A stretch of DNA of 64,000 nucleotides, from contig CAWHEX010000010.1 in assembly GCA_963828625.1 (NCBI GenBank), forward strand, positions 124,001 to 188,000. The letters run 5' to 3'. Below the pieces are notes generated by a model. The model was not told the origin of the DNA. It ran no database searches and saw nothing but the letters and a program-made list of their open reading frames with translations. A program made the position numbers and the translations under genes. Below are positions 35,332 to 45,080 of the stretch, piece by piece. Every line of letters begins with the position of its first letter. Position 1 is the first letter of the stretch. The stretch is from PALSA-894 sp963828625 (GTDB taxonomy: Bacteria; Pseudomonadota; Alphaproteobacteria; Rhizobiales; Xanthobacteraceae).

Positions 35332-35733
35332 TTGGACATCGGGGCTTATCTGCTCCCCGTCGCGCTCGTGCTGGGTGCGCCGGAGAGTCCGGGGACAAAC
35401 GAAAAGGGCCTGTTCTGCGAGTCGATCGCGCTCGTCGAGCGCGTCGTCGAGCTTGTGGATCGCGGTGCGAACCCGCTGCGCGTCGTCGCCGACATCAACA
35501 CCCGTGTCCGCCACACCGCCTGCATCTACGCGATCAAGGCCGACGTGCGCGCCCGCACGGTGCGGCTGGAAAAGAACATCGCGGCGAACCACACCAGCTA
35601 CGCGATCTACGAGGTGCAGGTGACGGCGCACGGCGTGGAGAAGACCGAGATCGGCGACATCGAGTGGAAATTCGCGCAGCCGCTGACGATGTACACGCTG
35701 CGCGCCGCAACGACCCAGACGGTGAGTCACTAA
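35332..35733 (+). CDS. Hypothetical protein with N-terminal hydrophobic segment
   Basis: 133 residues, apparently from TTG 35332, with AAGGGG about 10 nt upstream; no in-frame ATG fits the N-terminus. MDIGAYLLPVALVLGAPESP could be a weak signal or anchor. The remainder (ALVERVVELVDRGANPLRVV, TACIYAIKADVRARTVRLEK, TSYAIYEVQVTAHGVEKTEI) has two cysteines and predicted beta strands. The family is not recognised. A hairpin follows its stop. Confidence 0.6.
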   Translation: MDIGAYLLPVALVLGAPESPGTNEKGLFCESIALVERVVELVDRGANPLRVVADINTRVRHTACIYAIKADVRARTVRLEKNIAANHTSYAIYEVQVTAHGVEKTEIGDIEWKFAQPLTMYTLRAATTQTVSH

Positions 35734-35754
35734 GCCACGTCTGCCGCGTTCCCG

Positions 35755-35773
35755 CCCCCGATCGAGTCGGGGG
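35755..35773 (+). terminator. Hairpin between the hypothetical gene and ampG
   Basis: CCCCCGA and TCGGGGG form a perfect 7-bp G+C stem around the loop TCGAG, 22 nt after the stop of the upstream gene. No U-run follows, so efficiency as an intrinsic terminator is uncertain. Confidence 0.45.
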
Positions 35774-35826
35774 TAAGGTCCCGCGGGAATGAGCAACGCA
35801 ACTGATTCGGCCGCAGGCCGCAGCCC

Positions 35827-37188
35827 ATGACCGCCCCGGACGGCACACGCGAAAGCGCCGGATGGGCCGACACGCTCGCGGTCTATCTGCGCCCGCGCGT
35901 GCTCATCGTGATGTTCCTCGGCTTCTCGTCCGGGCTGCCGCTCGCGCTCTCGGGCTCGACCCTGCAGGTGTGGGCGACCGAGGGCGGCGTGAACCTGCGC
36001 ACCATCGGCCTCTTCGCGATCATCGGCACGCCCTACACGATCAAGTTTCTCTGGGCGCCGTTCGTCGATGCGCTCGACGTGCCGGTGCTGTCGCGCCTGC
36101 TCGGGCGGCGGCGCGGCTGGCTCGTGGTCTCGCAGATCATGCTGATGGTGGCGATCGCGATCCTCGCGTTCTGCGACCCGAGCCGCGGGCCGGTGCTGGC
36201 GATCTTCGCCGCGATCCTGGTCGCGACCGCCTCGGCCACGCAGGACATCGTGATCGACGCCTTCCGCGTCGAGAGCCTGCCGGAGAACGAGCAGGCGGCC
36301 GGCATGGCGTCCTACGTGGCGGCCTATCGCGTCGCGAACCTGCTCTCGACCGCGGGCGCGCTCTACATCGTCACCGGATTCGAGACCGGCCTCGGCTTCG
36401 CGCGCGGGCACGCGTGGACATTCGGCTACATCGCGATGGGCCTGTTCGTGCTGATCGGGCTCGCCGCCGCGATCCTCGGCACCGAGCCGGAGAAATCCGC
36501 GGCCGCGAACGCCGAGCACGCCCGCCATGCCGGCGAGAGCAAGATGACGCGCGTCTATCAGACGGCGCGCGTCGCGCTCTCGGATTTCATGCTGCGCGAC
36601 ATGGCGGTGGTGGTGCTCGCCTTCGTGGTGCTGTTCAAGTTCACCGATGCGCTCGCCGGCGCGATGACGGCGCCGTTCGTCATCCAGCTCGGCTTCACGC
36701 GCGTCGACTACGCCAACATCATCAAGGGGCTGGGTTTCGCCGCGACGTTGCTCGGCGGCTTCGCGGGCGGCTATGTGGCGCGCGCATTCCCGCTCGTCAC
36801 GAGCCTGTGGATCGGCGGCATCCTGCAGGCGCTCGCGAATTTCGCCTTCACCTGGCAGGCGCATGTCGGCAAGGACGCCGCCTGGCTCTCGTTCGCCATC
36901 ACGGTGGAGAATTTCACCAGCGCGATCGGCACGGTGATCTTCGTCGGATACCTGTCGTCGCTGTGCCGCAATCCGCTGCATACGGCGACGCAGTTTGCGC
37001 TGCTCACCGCATTGTCCGCGGTCGGGCGCACGTACCTGTCGACCGGCGCTGGCTATATCGTGGAATGGACGAGTTGGGCGTGGTTCTTCGCGATCTGCGC
37101 GTTCGCGGGAATTCCGGGGCTCATGCTGCTCGCCTGGCTGCAGGCGCGCGGGCATTTCGAGGCGCTCAAAAAGCCGTCCGCTGCCTGA
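35827..37188 (+). CDS. ampG: AmpG-like muropeptide permease (MFS)
   Basis: 453 residues with about 12 to 14 membrane segments. FLGFSSGLPLALSGSTLQVW, IGTPYTIKFLWAPFVDALDV, ATASATQDIVIDAFRVE and GRTYLSTGAGYIVEWTSWAW are AmpG blocks. It imports anhydromuropeptides (GlcNAc-anhydroMurNAc peptides) for peptidoglycan recycling. The final 23 bp overlap the convergent recR gene. The gene is intact. Confidence 0.92.
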   Translation: MTAPDGTRESAGWADTLAVYLRPRVLIVMFLGFSSGLPLALSGSTLQVWATEGGVNLRTIGLFAIIGTPYTIKFLWAPFVDALDVPVLSRLLGRRRGWLVVSQIMLMVAIAILAFCDPSRGPVLAIFAAILVATASATQDIVIDAFRVESLPENEQAAGMASYVAAYRVANLLSTAGALYIVTGFETGLGFARGHAWTFGYIAMGLFVLIGLAAAILGTEPEKSAAANAEHARHAGESKMTRVYQTARVALSDFMLRDMAVVVLAFVVLFKFTDALAGAMTAPFVIQLGFTRVDYANIIKGLGFAATLLGGFAGGYVARAFPLVTSLWIGGILQALANFAFTWQAHVGKDAAWLSFAITVENFTSAIGTVIFVGYLSSLCRNPLHTATQFALLTALSAVGRTYLSTGAGYIVEWTSWAWFFAICAFAGIPGLMLLAWLQARGHFEALKKPSAA

Positions 37189-37769
37189 TCGCGGCCGAGA
37201 GCGTGCCCTCGTCGAGATAATCGAGCTCGCCGCCGACCGGCACGCCGTGCGCGAGCCGCGTCACCTTCACGTTCGCGCCACGCAACAGGTCCGTGATGTA
37301 GTGCGCGGTGGTCTGCCCGTCGACGGTGGCGTTGAGCGCGAGGATCACCTCGCTCACCTCCGGATCGTGCGCGCGCGAGACCAGCGCATCGATGGTGAGG
37401 TCGCCCGGCCCGATGCCGTCGAGCGGCGAGAGCGTGCCGCCGAGCACGTGATAGCGCGCATTGATCGCGCCCGCGCGCTCCAGCGCCCAAAGGTCAGCGA
37501 CATCCGCCACCACCACGATGACCGGAGCGGTCGCGGCGCGGATCGACGCACACCGTGCACGGGTTCTGCGTATCGATGTTGCCGCAGGTCGAGCACACCA
37601 CGATCTTCTCGATCGCGGTCTGCAGCGCGCTCGCAAGCGGCGACATCAACAGCTCGCGCTTCTTGATGAGATGGAGCGCGGCGCGGCGCGCCGAGCGCGG
37701 GCCCAGGCCCGGCAGGCGGGCGAGCAGCTGGATCAGGCGCTCGATTTCGGGGCCGGCGGTCGCGGGCAT
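37166..37769 (-). CDS. recR: Recombination protein RecR (one frameshift)
   Basis: About 200 residues from ATG 37769, whose A is shared with the ebfC stop (TAATG). It contains the helix-hairpin-helix LARLPGLGPRSARRAALHLI, the C4 zinc finger CSTCGNIDTQNPCTVC, a Toprim domain (VIVVVADVADLWALERAGAI) and the C-terminal GGELDYLDEGTL. The frame shifts at the CC of 37532-37533, where one base is extra. It acts with RecF/RecO in RecA loading at gaps. The order dnaX-ebfC-recR is classical. Confidence 0.95.
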
Positions 37770-38089
37770 TAAAACAACTTCAGCCCCGGCGGCAGCGGAA
37801 GCCCGCCGGTGAGGCCCTTCATCTTCTCCTGCATCAGCGTCTCGGCCTTGCGGCGCGCATCGGCATGCGCGGCGACGATCAGGTCCTCGACGATCTCCTT
37901 CTCGTCGGGCTTCACCAGCGAGGCATCGATGCGCACGCCGCGCAGGTCGCCCTTGGCGGAGAGCGTGACCGACACGAGGCCGCCGCCCGAGACGCCCTCG
38001 ACCGTGATCTGGTCGAGCTCGGCCTGCATCTCGGCCATCTTGGCCTGGAGCTGGGTCGCCTGTTTCATCAGGCCGAGAAAGTCAGCCAT
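37769..38089 (-). CDS. ebfC: YbaB/EbfC nucleoid-associated protein
   Basis: 106 residues. It begins MADFLGLMKQATQLQAKMAE, followed by ITVEGVSGGGLVSVTLSAKG and the C-terminal PGLKLF. YbaB/EbfC proteins form dimers that bind DNA. The gene sits between dnaX (12 nt upstream) and recR (overlapping), the normal arrangement. Confidence 0.95.
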   Translation of the reverse strand: MADFLGLMKQATQLQAKMAEMQAELDQITVEGVSGGGLVSVTLSAKGDLRGVRIDASLVKPDEKEIVEDLIVAAHADARRKAETLMQEKMKGLTGGLPLPPGLKLF

Positions 38090-38101
38090 CGGTCCTCTCG
38101 C

Positions 38102-39978
38102 CTACAAATCGTCGTCGAGGTCGTCGGGCGCGCGGTGCTCGCCGAAGGCCAGCGTATCATCCACCATCGGCGGCTCGCCCGGCGCTTCGTCCGGATCGGC
38201 AGGCGGCAGCGCCGCATTGGCGAAGTCCTCGCGCCGCCGCACGCCGACGATCTCGGCGCCGGGAAAGCGCGCGAGCACCGCCTGCACCAGCGGATCGGCG
38301 CGCACGCCCTGCTCCAGCTCGGCGCGCTTCACGTCGTTCTGCGCGTTGACGGTCGGGGCGCCCTGCTCGGCCGAGACCACGACCATCCAGCGCCGGCCGG
38401 TCCATTCGGAAAGCTTGCGCGACAGATCGTTGATCAGCGTCTTGCGCGCGCTCGGCTCGAGCGCGAGTTCCAGCCGACCGTCCTCGAAACGCACCAGCCG
38501 CACGTCGCGTTCGAGCGCGGTCTTGGTCAGGATGTCGCGCTTCTCGTTGGCGAGCGCGATCAGCGCCGGAAAGTTCGCGATGCCGAGCGCCGGCGGCGCA
38601 TCGGCGCGCATCGTCGCGATGTCCGGCACCTGCGCGACGACAAGCTGCGCGGGCGCGAGCGAAGCGCGCGGGGCGCCGCGCGGCGCATCGAAACGCGGCG
38701 CAGCGCTTGCGCGCGCTGAACCGCCACCGCCACCACCGCCGCCGCCATTGCCGGGCGCGGACGGCGCAGCGCCGTTCTGCTGAATGTCGCGCACGACCTC
38801 GTCCGGCGTCGGCAGGTCGGCCGCATAGGCGATCCGCACCAGCACCATCTCGGCCGCGGCGAGCGGCTTGCCGGCTTCCTTCACCTCGGCGAGCCCCTTG
38901 AACAGCATCTGCCAGGCGCGCGTGAGCACGCGCATCGACAGCGCGGTCGCGAAGGCGCGGCCGCGCGTGCGCTCGGTTTCGGCGAGCGACACATCGTCGG
39001 CGACCGCGGGGACGACCTTCACGCGCGTGACGAAATGGGTGAATTCGGCGAGGTCCGAGAGCACCACCGCCGGATCGGCGCCGGAGTCGTACTGATCGCG
39101 CAGTTCGCCCAGCGCCTTCGCCATGTCGCCGCGCATCAGCGCCTCGAACAGGTCGATGATGCGCGTGCGGTCGGCAAGGCCGAGCATCTGGCGGATGTCC
39201 TCGGCGCGCACGCTGCCGGCCGCATGCGCGATCGCCTGATCCATCAGCGAAAGCGCATCGCGCACCGAGCCTTCGGCGGCGCGCGCAATCAGGCCGAGCG
39301 CTTCCGGTTCGGCCTTGATCTTCTCCTTGCGCGCAGATGCCTTCGAGGTGCTTCACCAGCGTCGCGGTATCGACGCGGCGCAGGTCGAAGCGCTGGCAGC
39401 GCGACAGCACCGTGATCGGCACTTTGCGGATTTCGGTGGTGGCGAACACGAACTTCACATGCGGCGGCGGCTCTTCCAGCGTCTTGAGCAGCGCGTTGAA
39501 CGCCGCGCCCGAGAGCATGTGCACTTCGTCGAGGATGTAGACCTTGTAGCGCGCCGACACCGGCGAGTAGCGCACCGCCTCGTTGATCTGGCGCACGTCG
39601 TCGACGCCGTTGTGCGAGGCCGCGTCCATCTCGATCACGTCGACATGGCGGCTTTCCATGATCGGCCTGACAGTGCAGGCCGAGCTTCGGCATCTCGATC
39701 GTCGGGCCCTTCACCGAGCCGTCGGCGAGTTCGTAATTCAAGGCGCGGGCGAGGATGCGCGCGGTCGTCGTCTTGCCGACGCCGCGGACGCCGGTGAGGA
39801 TCCAGGCCTGCGGGATGCGGCCGGTCTCGAACGCGTTCGAGACGGTGCGCACCATCGCGTCCTGCCCGATCAGGTCGGCGAAGGTCGCGGGGCGATATTT
39901 GCGCGCCAGCACGCGATAGGACGCGCCCGGCGCTGTCGCGCCGCCAAGGTCCATTCCGGGGCTCGTGGCGTCGTTCAT
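38102..39978 (-). CDS. dnaX: DNA polymerase III subunit tau (two frameshifts)
   Basis: About 625 residues from ATG 39978. Walker A is GVRGVGKTTTARILARAL, the DEVHMLS box follows, and sensor 1 is FVFATTEIRKVP with SRCQRFDLRR. The central part contains RHVDVIEMDAASHNGVDDVR; the zinc-finger cysteines are reduced to LHCQ, as in rhizobial DnaX. A Gly-run linker and C-terminal tau region (LGIANFPALIALANEKRDIL) follow. Shifts at about 39665 and 39330 each correspond to one extra base. The gene encodes the clamp-loader motor and is essential, so the shifts are errors. No slippery A-run resembling the E. coli programmed site was found. Confidence 0.95.
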
Positions 39979-40023
39979 CGTCACCTGCGCGGCGGCCCCA
40001 TGCGGCGTCGAAATCTGAAAGGT

Positions 40024-40119
40024 GGGAGGCTGACGAGCGACCCGAGTCGTAGCTCGTTAGGGCTGCTTCCTTCCGGACCTGACCCGGTTGGCGAGTGGCT
40101 CGTCCACCGCCAACCTCCC
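40024..40119 (-). ncRNA. ffs: Signal recognition particle RNA (small bacterial 4.5S type)
   Basis: On the minus strand the conserved apical domain GGTCAGGTCCGGAAGGAAGC followed by AGCCC is unmistakable: it carries the GGAA tetraloop and the asymmetric loop that bind Ffh. The ends GGGAGG and CCTCCC pair, delimiting about 96 nt. It lies upstream of dnaX on the same strand, as is usual in alphaproteobacteria. Confidence 0.96.
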
Positions 40120-40125
40120 GCCCTC

Positions 40126-40154
40126 TATATCAGGCGAACAAATCACGAATGCAA
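40126..40154 (-). promoter_or_regulatory. Promoter of the SRP RNA gene
   Basis: TTGCAT (40154-40149) and GATATA (40131-40126) are spaced by 17 bp. The -10 ends 6 bp before the predicted 5' end GGGAGG of the RNA, which agrees well with a direct start at the mature end. Confidence 0.75.
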
Positions 40155-40210
40155 GCGCCGCCGCGCGGGCCCGTGCTAGCTTTCCCCGCTGAAAACACCC
40201 GGTTCCGCCA

Positions 40211-40633
40211 ATGGCCAATCCCGTCCTGGACGCTGCACCCGCAACTCGACCGCGACACCGCGAGCCTCGGCGACCTGCCGCTCTGCCGCGTGCTGCGTCA
40301 TCAACGACGCGAACTATCCGTGGGTGCTGCTGGTGCCGCGCCGCCCCGACATCGTCGAGGTGATCGATCTCGACGAGGTCGAGCAGGCGCAGCTGATGAC
40401 CGAGACAACGCGCGTAAGCCGTGCGGTGCGCGACGTGACCGGATGCCACAAGCTCAACATCGCGGCGCTCGGCAACGCCGTGCCGCAGCTGCACGTGCAC
40501 ATCATCGCGCGCTTCCGCAACGACCCGGCCTGGCCGAAGCCGGTGTGGGGCGTCGGTGCCGCCACGCGTCTACGAGCGCGAGGCGCTGCACAATTTCGTC
40601 CAGCCGCTGCGCAAGAAGATATGGCTCGCCTGA
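40211..40633 (+). CDS. HIT-family hydrolase (about three frameshifts)
   Basis: About 140 residues. SWTLHPQLDRDTASLGDLPL, NDANYPWVLLVPRRPDIVEV and CHKLNIAALGNAVPQLHVHI carry the histidine-triad-like loop in the Q-x-H-x-H variant. The restored end is VYEREALHNFVQPLRKKIWL. Shifts are inferred near 40218, 40296 and 40562; ATG 40211 is the likely start although the first codons are in another frame. HIT proteins hydrolyse nucleotidyl phosphoramidates or diadenosine polyphosphates. It is divergent from the SRP RNA. Confidence 0.82.
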
Positions 40634-40693
40634 GACGCGTTGCCTCGACGGCGCGCACATGCCAGTTTGCCGCGCCCCCGCCGGAGTTCTTTC

Positions 40694-41650
40694 ATGCCAC
40701 CCCGTCACGACCTCGGGCCAAAGCCGCTGCTTGGCTATACGGCGAGCGTTCTGGAGCGCGTCGCCGAGCGCCGCACCGACGCGGCGTTTCTGAGCGCCTG
40801 CGAGGCCGACACGCGCGCCGCCACGTTCGCGATCGGCGGCGAACTCGTCGTGATGAAGAAGGGCGCGAACGGCGCACGATCCGCTGTTTCGTCCCGCCGA
40901 AGCGCGCGCACTCGCGCCGACGGCGGAGAGCGTGTTTCTCGGGCTTGTCGGCGACGTGGGACGCTTCGGCATCGCGCTCGATCCGGAGGCGACGAAAGCG
41001 CTGAAGGAGCGGCCGGATCTGTTCGTCACGGATCTGCGCTCGATCGCCGTGCAGGGGCTCGTGGCGCCGCGATCATCTCGCGCCACTCGCCGAGGCGAAG
41101 GCGCTGCTCGCATGGCACGCGCGCCATCGCTTCTGCGCCAACTGCGGCGCGCCGACCAACGTCTCGCAGGCCGGCTGGAAGCGCGAATGCCCGTCCTGCA
41201 AGGTCGAGCACTTTCCGCGCACCGATCCGGTCGCCATCATGCTGGCGGTCGACGGCGACAACTGCCTGCTCGGGCGCGCGGGCCGCTTCGCCGCCAACAT
41301 GTGGTCGTGCCTTGCGGGCTTCATCGAGCCGGGCGAGAGCCTCGAGGACGCGGTGCGGCGCGAGACGCTGGAGGAAGCCGGGATCGTGTGCGGCGAGGTG
41401 AAGTATTTCCGCTCGCAGCCCTGGCCGTTCCCGATGTCGCTGATGATCGGCTGCCACGCACGCGCGACGTCGCGCAAGATCACGGTCGATCGCACCGAGC
41501 TCGAAGACGCGCGCTGGTTCTCGCGCGACGAGACGGCCTCGATGTTCGATGGGCCAGCATCCGGAAGGGATCAGCATTCCGCCGCCGATCGCGATCGCGC
41601 ATCACATCATCCGCGCCTGGGTTGAAGAGGGCGACGGTGTCTTCGGCTGA
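40694..41650 (+). CDS. nudC: NAD(P)H diphosphatase NudC (about three frameshifts)
   Basis: About 318 residues. The zinc ribbon (HRFCANCGAPTNVSQAGWKR, then CPSC) is followed by FPRTDPVAIMLAV. The Nudix box includes GFIEPGESLEDAVRRETLEE and the NudC-specific SQPWPFPMSLMIGCHA. Shifts are near 40873, 41070 and 41552; the span is a multiple of three, consistent with three extra bases. It splits NADH and removes NAD caps from RNA. Its end overlaps the start of the PfkB-type kinase gene by 14 nt. Confidence 0.92.
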
Positions 41651-42569
41651 CACGGCGCGCAAGCATGTGCTGTGCACCGGCATCGCGGTGCTCGACCTCG
41701 TGTTCCGCGTCAACGCGCTTCCCACGCCCGGAAGTGAAGACGCAGGCGAGCGAATTCCGCACCGTGAACGGCGGCAACGCGGCGAATGCCGCGGTCGCGA
41801 TCGCGCATCTCGGCGCACGCACCAGCTTCGCGGGCCCGCTCGGCGGGCCGGCCGGCACCGATGCGGTCGGCGACACCATGCTGACGCTTTCGGCGCGCGA
41901 GAACATCGCCTGCGTGGATTGCCCGCGCGTCGACGGCATCACCTCGTCCCATATCGGCGATCTCGATCGACAAGCGCGGCGAGCGCGCGATCGTGAACTA
42001 TCGCGACGACGCGCTGATGGCGGCGCGGCCGCGCGATGCGGCGGCGCTCGTCGCCGATGCGGATGCGGTGATCGCGGACAACCGTTTTCCCGGCTTCGTG
42101 CGCGACATCTGCGCGGCCGGGCTGAAGCGCGGCATTCCGGTGGTGCTCGACGCCGACGAGCCGCGCCAGGACAGCAATGCGCTGCTCACGCTGGTGTCGC
42201 ACGTGATCTTTTCCGCCGAAGGACTGCGCGCAACCGCCGGCACCGACCATCTCGGGCGCGGCCTGATCGACATCAGCAAACAGACCAAGGCGTTCGTCGC
42301 GGTCACCGACGGCGCGAACGACGTGCTGTGGCTCTCGAGACGGCGAATTGCGGCAGGTGCCGGCATTCAAGGTCGACGTGGTCGACACGCTCGGCGCGGG
42401 CGACACGTTCCACGGCGCGTTCACGCTGATGCTGGCGGAGGGCAAGTCCGAGCGCGAGGCGATGCGCTTCTCGGCGGCAGCCGCGGCGCTCAAGTGCACG
42501 CGCTACGGCGGCATTCTGGGCGCGCCGGCGCGCGCCGAGGTCGAGGCGTTTCTCGCCTCACACGACTAG
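41637..42569 (+). CDS. PfkB-family sugar/nucleoside kinase (about three frameshifts)
   Basis: About 310 residues, probably from GTG 41637 (VSSADTARKHVLCTGIAVLD). The N-terminal pattern FRTVNGGNAANAAVAIAHLG and the C-terminal anion-hole signature VDTLGAGDTFHGAFTLMLAE with the catalytic Asp are clear. Shifts are near 41730, 41962 and 42339. Family members phosphorylate ribose, fructose, 2-keto-3-deoxygluconate or nucleosides, and the substrate cannot be told here. It overlaps nudC and is convergent with the sulfur genes. Confidence 0.85.
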
Positions 42570-42582
42570 CGAACCGAGCGCG

Positions 42583-42741
42583 CTATTTTTTCTGCGCCGA
42601 GGGGCACGGCGCGCCGCAAGGCGCGCAGGCTCCGGCGAAATCCTCCGGCGAGACGGCCCGCGCGGACGACGGGCTGGCGAGATGGTCGGCGACCACGGCG
42701 GCAAGCCCCGCGATCAGCACCAGTGCATAGACAAAGCGCAT
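42583..42741 (-). CDS. 52-residue Cys-rich membrane-anchored or exported peptide
   Basis: Starts at ATG 42741, 7 nt after the YeeE/YedE stop, with GAGG overlapping that stop, so translation is coupled. Residues 1-18 are hydrophobic (MRFVYALVLIAGLAAVVA) and can serve as a signal or anchor. The tail contains CAPCGAPC (Cys39, Cys42, Cys46) near the C-terminus and ends in QKK. I do not recognise a family. The three closely spaced cysteines next to sulfur-transport and sulfurtransferase genes suggest a redox, metal or sulfur-carrying role (inference). Confidence 0.65.
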   Translation of the reverse strand: MRFVYALVLIAGLAAVVADHLASPSSARAVSPEDFAGACAPCGAPCPSAQKK

Positions 42742-42748
42742 GGCGGCC

Positions 42749-43896
42749 TCAATCGCGCGAGAGGCCGAACAGCGGGCGCAGCCGGATGCCGATCATGCAG
42801 CCGCCGAGCGCCGCCGCGAACCAGATCCAGCCGTGCAGCGAGCCGGACGCAACGCCGCCGACGAACGCGCCGATGTTGCAGCCAAAGCCGATGCGCGCGC
42901 CCCACCCCATCAGCAGGCCGCCGATGGCCGCCGCGAGCAGCGACTTCGCAGGCGGCCATGGCGGTGCGGGCGAATGGCTTTGCGGCCGCGGCCGCCGCCA
43001 TCGCGCCGAGGATCATGCCCAAATCGGTGAGGCTCGACGTGTCGGAGAGGATCGACTTGGCGAGTGCGCGCTTCGGGCCCGGCCATTGCCAGAATGCCGC
43101 GCTGGAGAAATCGAAGCCCGCGAGCGCGGCGAGCTTCGCGCCCCACACGCGTGAAGCCGAACGTCACGCTCCACGGGTGATGGCCCGCAAGGAATACCGC
43201 GATTGAGAGGAGGCCGATCGCGATCGCGCCGATGACGATCAGCGGGCGCGGCCTGTAGTTCGCGCCGCGCGCGCGCGCGATCGCCGCGATGACGAGCGCG
43301 ACAGCCGCGATGCTGGCGAGCGTCACCGCAAGCCCGCCCCACGGGCCGAAATAGGCCGAGGCCAGAATCGGATCGACGCCGCCGAGCGCCAGGAAGGCCG
43401 GCAGATGCAGACTGCCGATCACGCTGCCGGCGATGAACAGCGCGAGCGCGATGAGCATGCGGCCCGAGCCGCCGCCCGCCGTGTAGAGCGTGCCGGAGCC
43501 GCAGCCGTTCGCAAGCTGCATGCCGATGCCGAACACGAACGCGCCGACGATGAGCGAAGGTCCGATCGGCGCGATCGCGCCGCCGAAGCCGGGCACCAGC
43601 GCCGCGACCGGAACGATGACCAGCGCGGCGACCGCGATCAGCAGCAGCGCGCCGAGCAGCCCGCCCGCCTCGCCGTTGACGAGAAAGCGCCGCCACGCGG
43701 CGGTGAACGAGAACTCGGCCTTGAGGAATGCGACGCCCAGCGCAAAGCCGAGGATGACCAGCGCGGCGGACGCCGGATGCCCGTCGAGCGCGACCAGCGC
43801 GACCAGCACGGCCGTGCCGAGCAGCGCGGCGATCAGGAACGGCCAATCGAGCCGCGGCAGCGCCGCGGCCGGTGTCTCAACAGTCGTCGTTGTCAT
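42749..43896 (-). CDS. YeeE/YedE family sulfur-compound transporter (two frameshifts)
   Basis: About 381 residues and roughly 9 to 10 membrane segments from ATG 43896. Key blocks are GMQLANGCGSGTLYTAGGGS in the first half and GWGARIGFGCNIGAFVGGVA in the second; both carry the conserved Cys of thiosulfate transporters (TsuA/YeeE). The frame shifts near 43153 and 42950. By family it moves thiosulfate or a related sulfur species through the inner membrane. It is followed immediately by the 52-residue Cys-rich gene, and a sulfurtransferase lies upstream on the same strand. Confidence 0.88.
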
Positions 43897-43962
43897 GAAC
43901 TGATCTTAGCTGCGCGGCGCCGGAGGGAAAACCGCCACTGGTCTTTTCTGACGCCGCCTGGT

Positions 43963-44940
43963 TCAGGAGCCGAAGCCGAGCGTCTTCTTCAGGTCGTCCC
44001 ACTTGGTGCGCGTCGAGGCAGCGGGCGGCTTGCATCGTTGGTCCAGTCCACCATCGAGCCGTAATAGAGCCGCACGTCCTTGCGGCCGAGAAGCTCGGAG
44101 AGCACGAACCAGTCGGTCGCCGCCCAGTGGCCGGTGTTGCAATAGGCGACGGCCGGGCCGTCCGGCAGCTCGGATGCGATCGCTGCAAGCTCGGCCTGCG
44201 GCTTCAGCTTGTTCGCAGCGGTATCGTAGAACGTCGCGCTGTCGACGTTCACGGCGCCCGGAATATGCCCGTAGGCCTTCGCGGCGGGCGCCTTCTGCTT
44301 GCCGGAAAAGAACGATGCGGGCCGCGAGTCGATCAACGTCGCGCCGCCCGATTGCTCGATCTTCGCGACTTCGCCGGACTTCGGCGAGCAGCGCCTTGTT
44401 GAGCGTCGCGGTGAAGATTTTCGGCGAGGGCTTCACGGGCCGGTCTCGACCGCGTTCTTCTCCGCGGCCCAGGCCGCGATAGCCGCCATCGAGAATCGAA
44501 ACCTTCGACACGCCCGCGACCTTCAGCGTCCAGTAGGTGCGCGCCGCCGCGCCGAAATCGGTGTGATGCACGCCGGCCGGCACGACGACCACGTGCGTGT
44601 CCTCGTCGATGCCGGTTTCGCCGATCAGCTTTTCAAGCTCGGGCAGCGTCGGCAGCATGAACGGCACGCCGCCGCGCGTCACGCGCCAGCCGGCCTTGTC
44701 GTAGTCGGAGTGGACCGCGCCCGGGATATGACCCTTCGCGAACGCCTCGGCGCCGCCGCCGTCGATCGCGGAGCGCACGTCGAGCACGACCACGTCGGGG
44801 TCCTGCAGATGCTGCTTGAGCCAGCCGGTCGAGACGAGCGGCGTCGCCGGCTCGGCGTGGCCGGGCGCGGCAAGCGCAAACGACACCACCGCAGCGGCGG
44901 CGAGCGGGCGGAGGAAACGGAGAGCAGCGAACAGGGACAT
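43963..44940 (-). CDS. Periplasmic double-rhodanese sulfurtransferase (about four frameshifts)
   Basis: About 325 residues with a signal peptide (LRPLAAAAVVSFALAAPGHA). The first rhodanese domain has VVVLDVRSAIDGGG, GHIPGAVHSDY and YRAWAAE. The second has LIDSRPASFF, GHIPGAVNVDSATFY and the active-site loop YCNTGHWAATDW with catalytic Cys. Shifts are near 44472, 44440, 44378 and 44030 and cancel in pairs. It would transfer sulfane sulfur from thiosulfate or a persulfide to an acceptor in the periplasm. It is divergent from an Lrp-type regulator and precedes the YeeE/YedE gene, so the three form a probable sulfur operon. Confidence 0.87.
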   Translation of the reverse strand: MSLFAALRFLRPLAAAAVVSFALAAPGHAEPATPLVSTGWLKQHLQDPDVVVLDVRSAIDGGGAEAFAKGHIPGAVHSDYDKAGWRVTRGGVPFMLPTLPELEKLIGETGIDEDTHVVVVPAGVHHTDFGAAARTYWTLKVAGVSKVSILDGGYRGLGRGEERGRDRPVKPSPKIFTATLNKALLAEVRRSREDRAIGRRDVDRLAARIVLFRQAEGARREGLRAYSGRRERRQRDVLRYRCEQAEAAGRACSDRIRAAGRPGRRLLQHRPLGGDRLVRALRASRPQGRAALLRLDGGLDQRCKPPAASTRTKWDDLKKTLGFGS

Positions 44941-45080
44941 CGGGCGGGCCTCGTGCGAATTCCCTCTTGAAATAGAATATTTTTCTCTATAAGAACAGAT
45001 ACGGCCTTCAAAAAAGAAATATATTCCTTTATGGCTTAGCTCACAGCAGGCTTCTGGCCAAGAATCCCGAGGTTTTTGGA
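44941..45080. promoter_or_regulatory. A+T-rich divergent control region with two palindromes (candidate Lrp sites)
   Basis: The 140-bp region between the sulfurtransferase and Lrp-type regulator genes contains AGAATATTTTTCT (44974-44986) and AAAGAAATATATTCCTTT (45013-45030), the latter a 16/18 palindrome. Both resemble A+T-rich Lrp-family operators with about 40 bp between centres. The arrangement suggests the regulator controls itself and the sulfur genes. No protein-binding data are implied. Confidence 0.5.

Noticed and set aside
35257..37155. 632-codon open frame antisense to ampG
   Set aside because: Shadow frame of a codon-biased membrane protein gene; very high Arg/His/Glu content and no domain.
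38102..39978. Programmed ribosomal frameshift in dnaX producing tau and gamma
   Set aside because: The shifts occur in the ATPase domain, not after domain III, no A-rich slippery heptamer is present, and neighbouring genes show the same kind of single-base gain.
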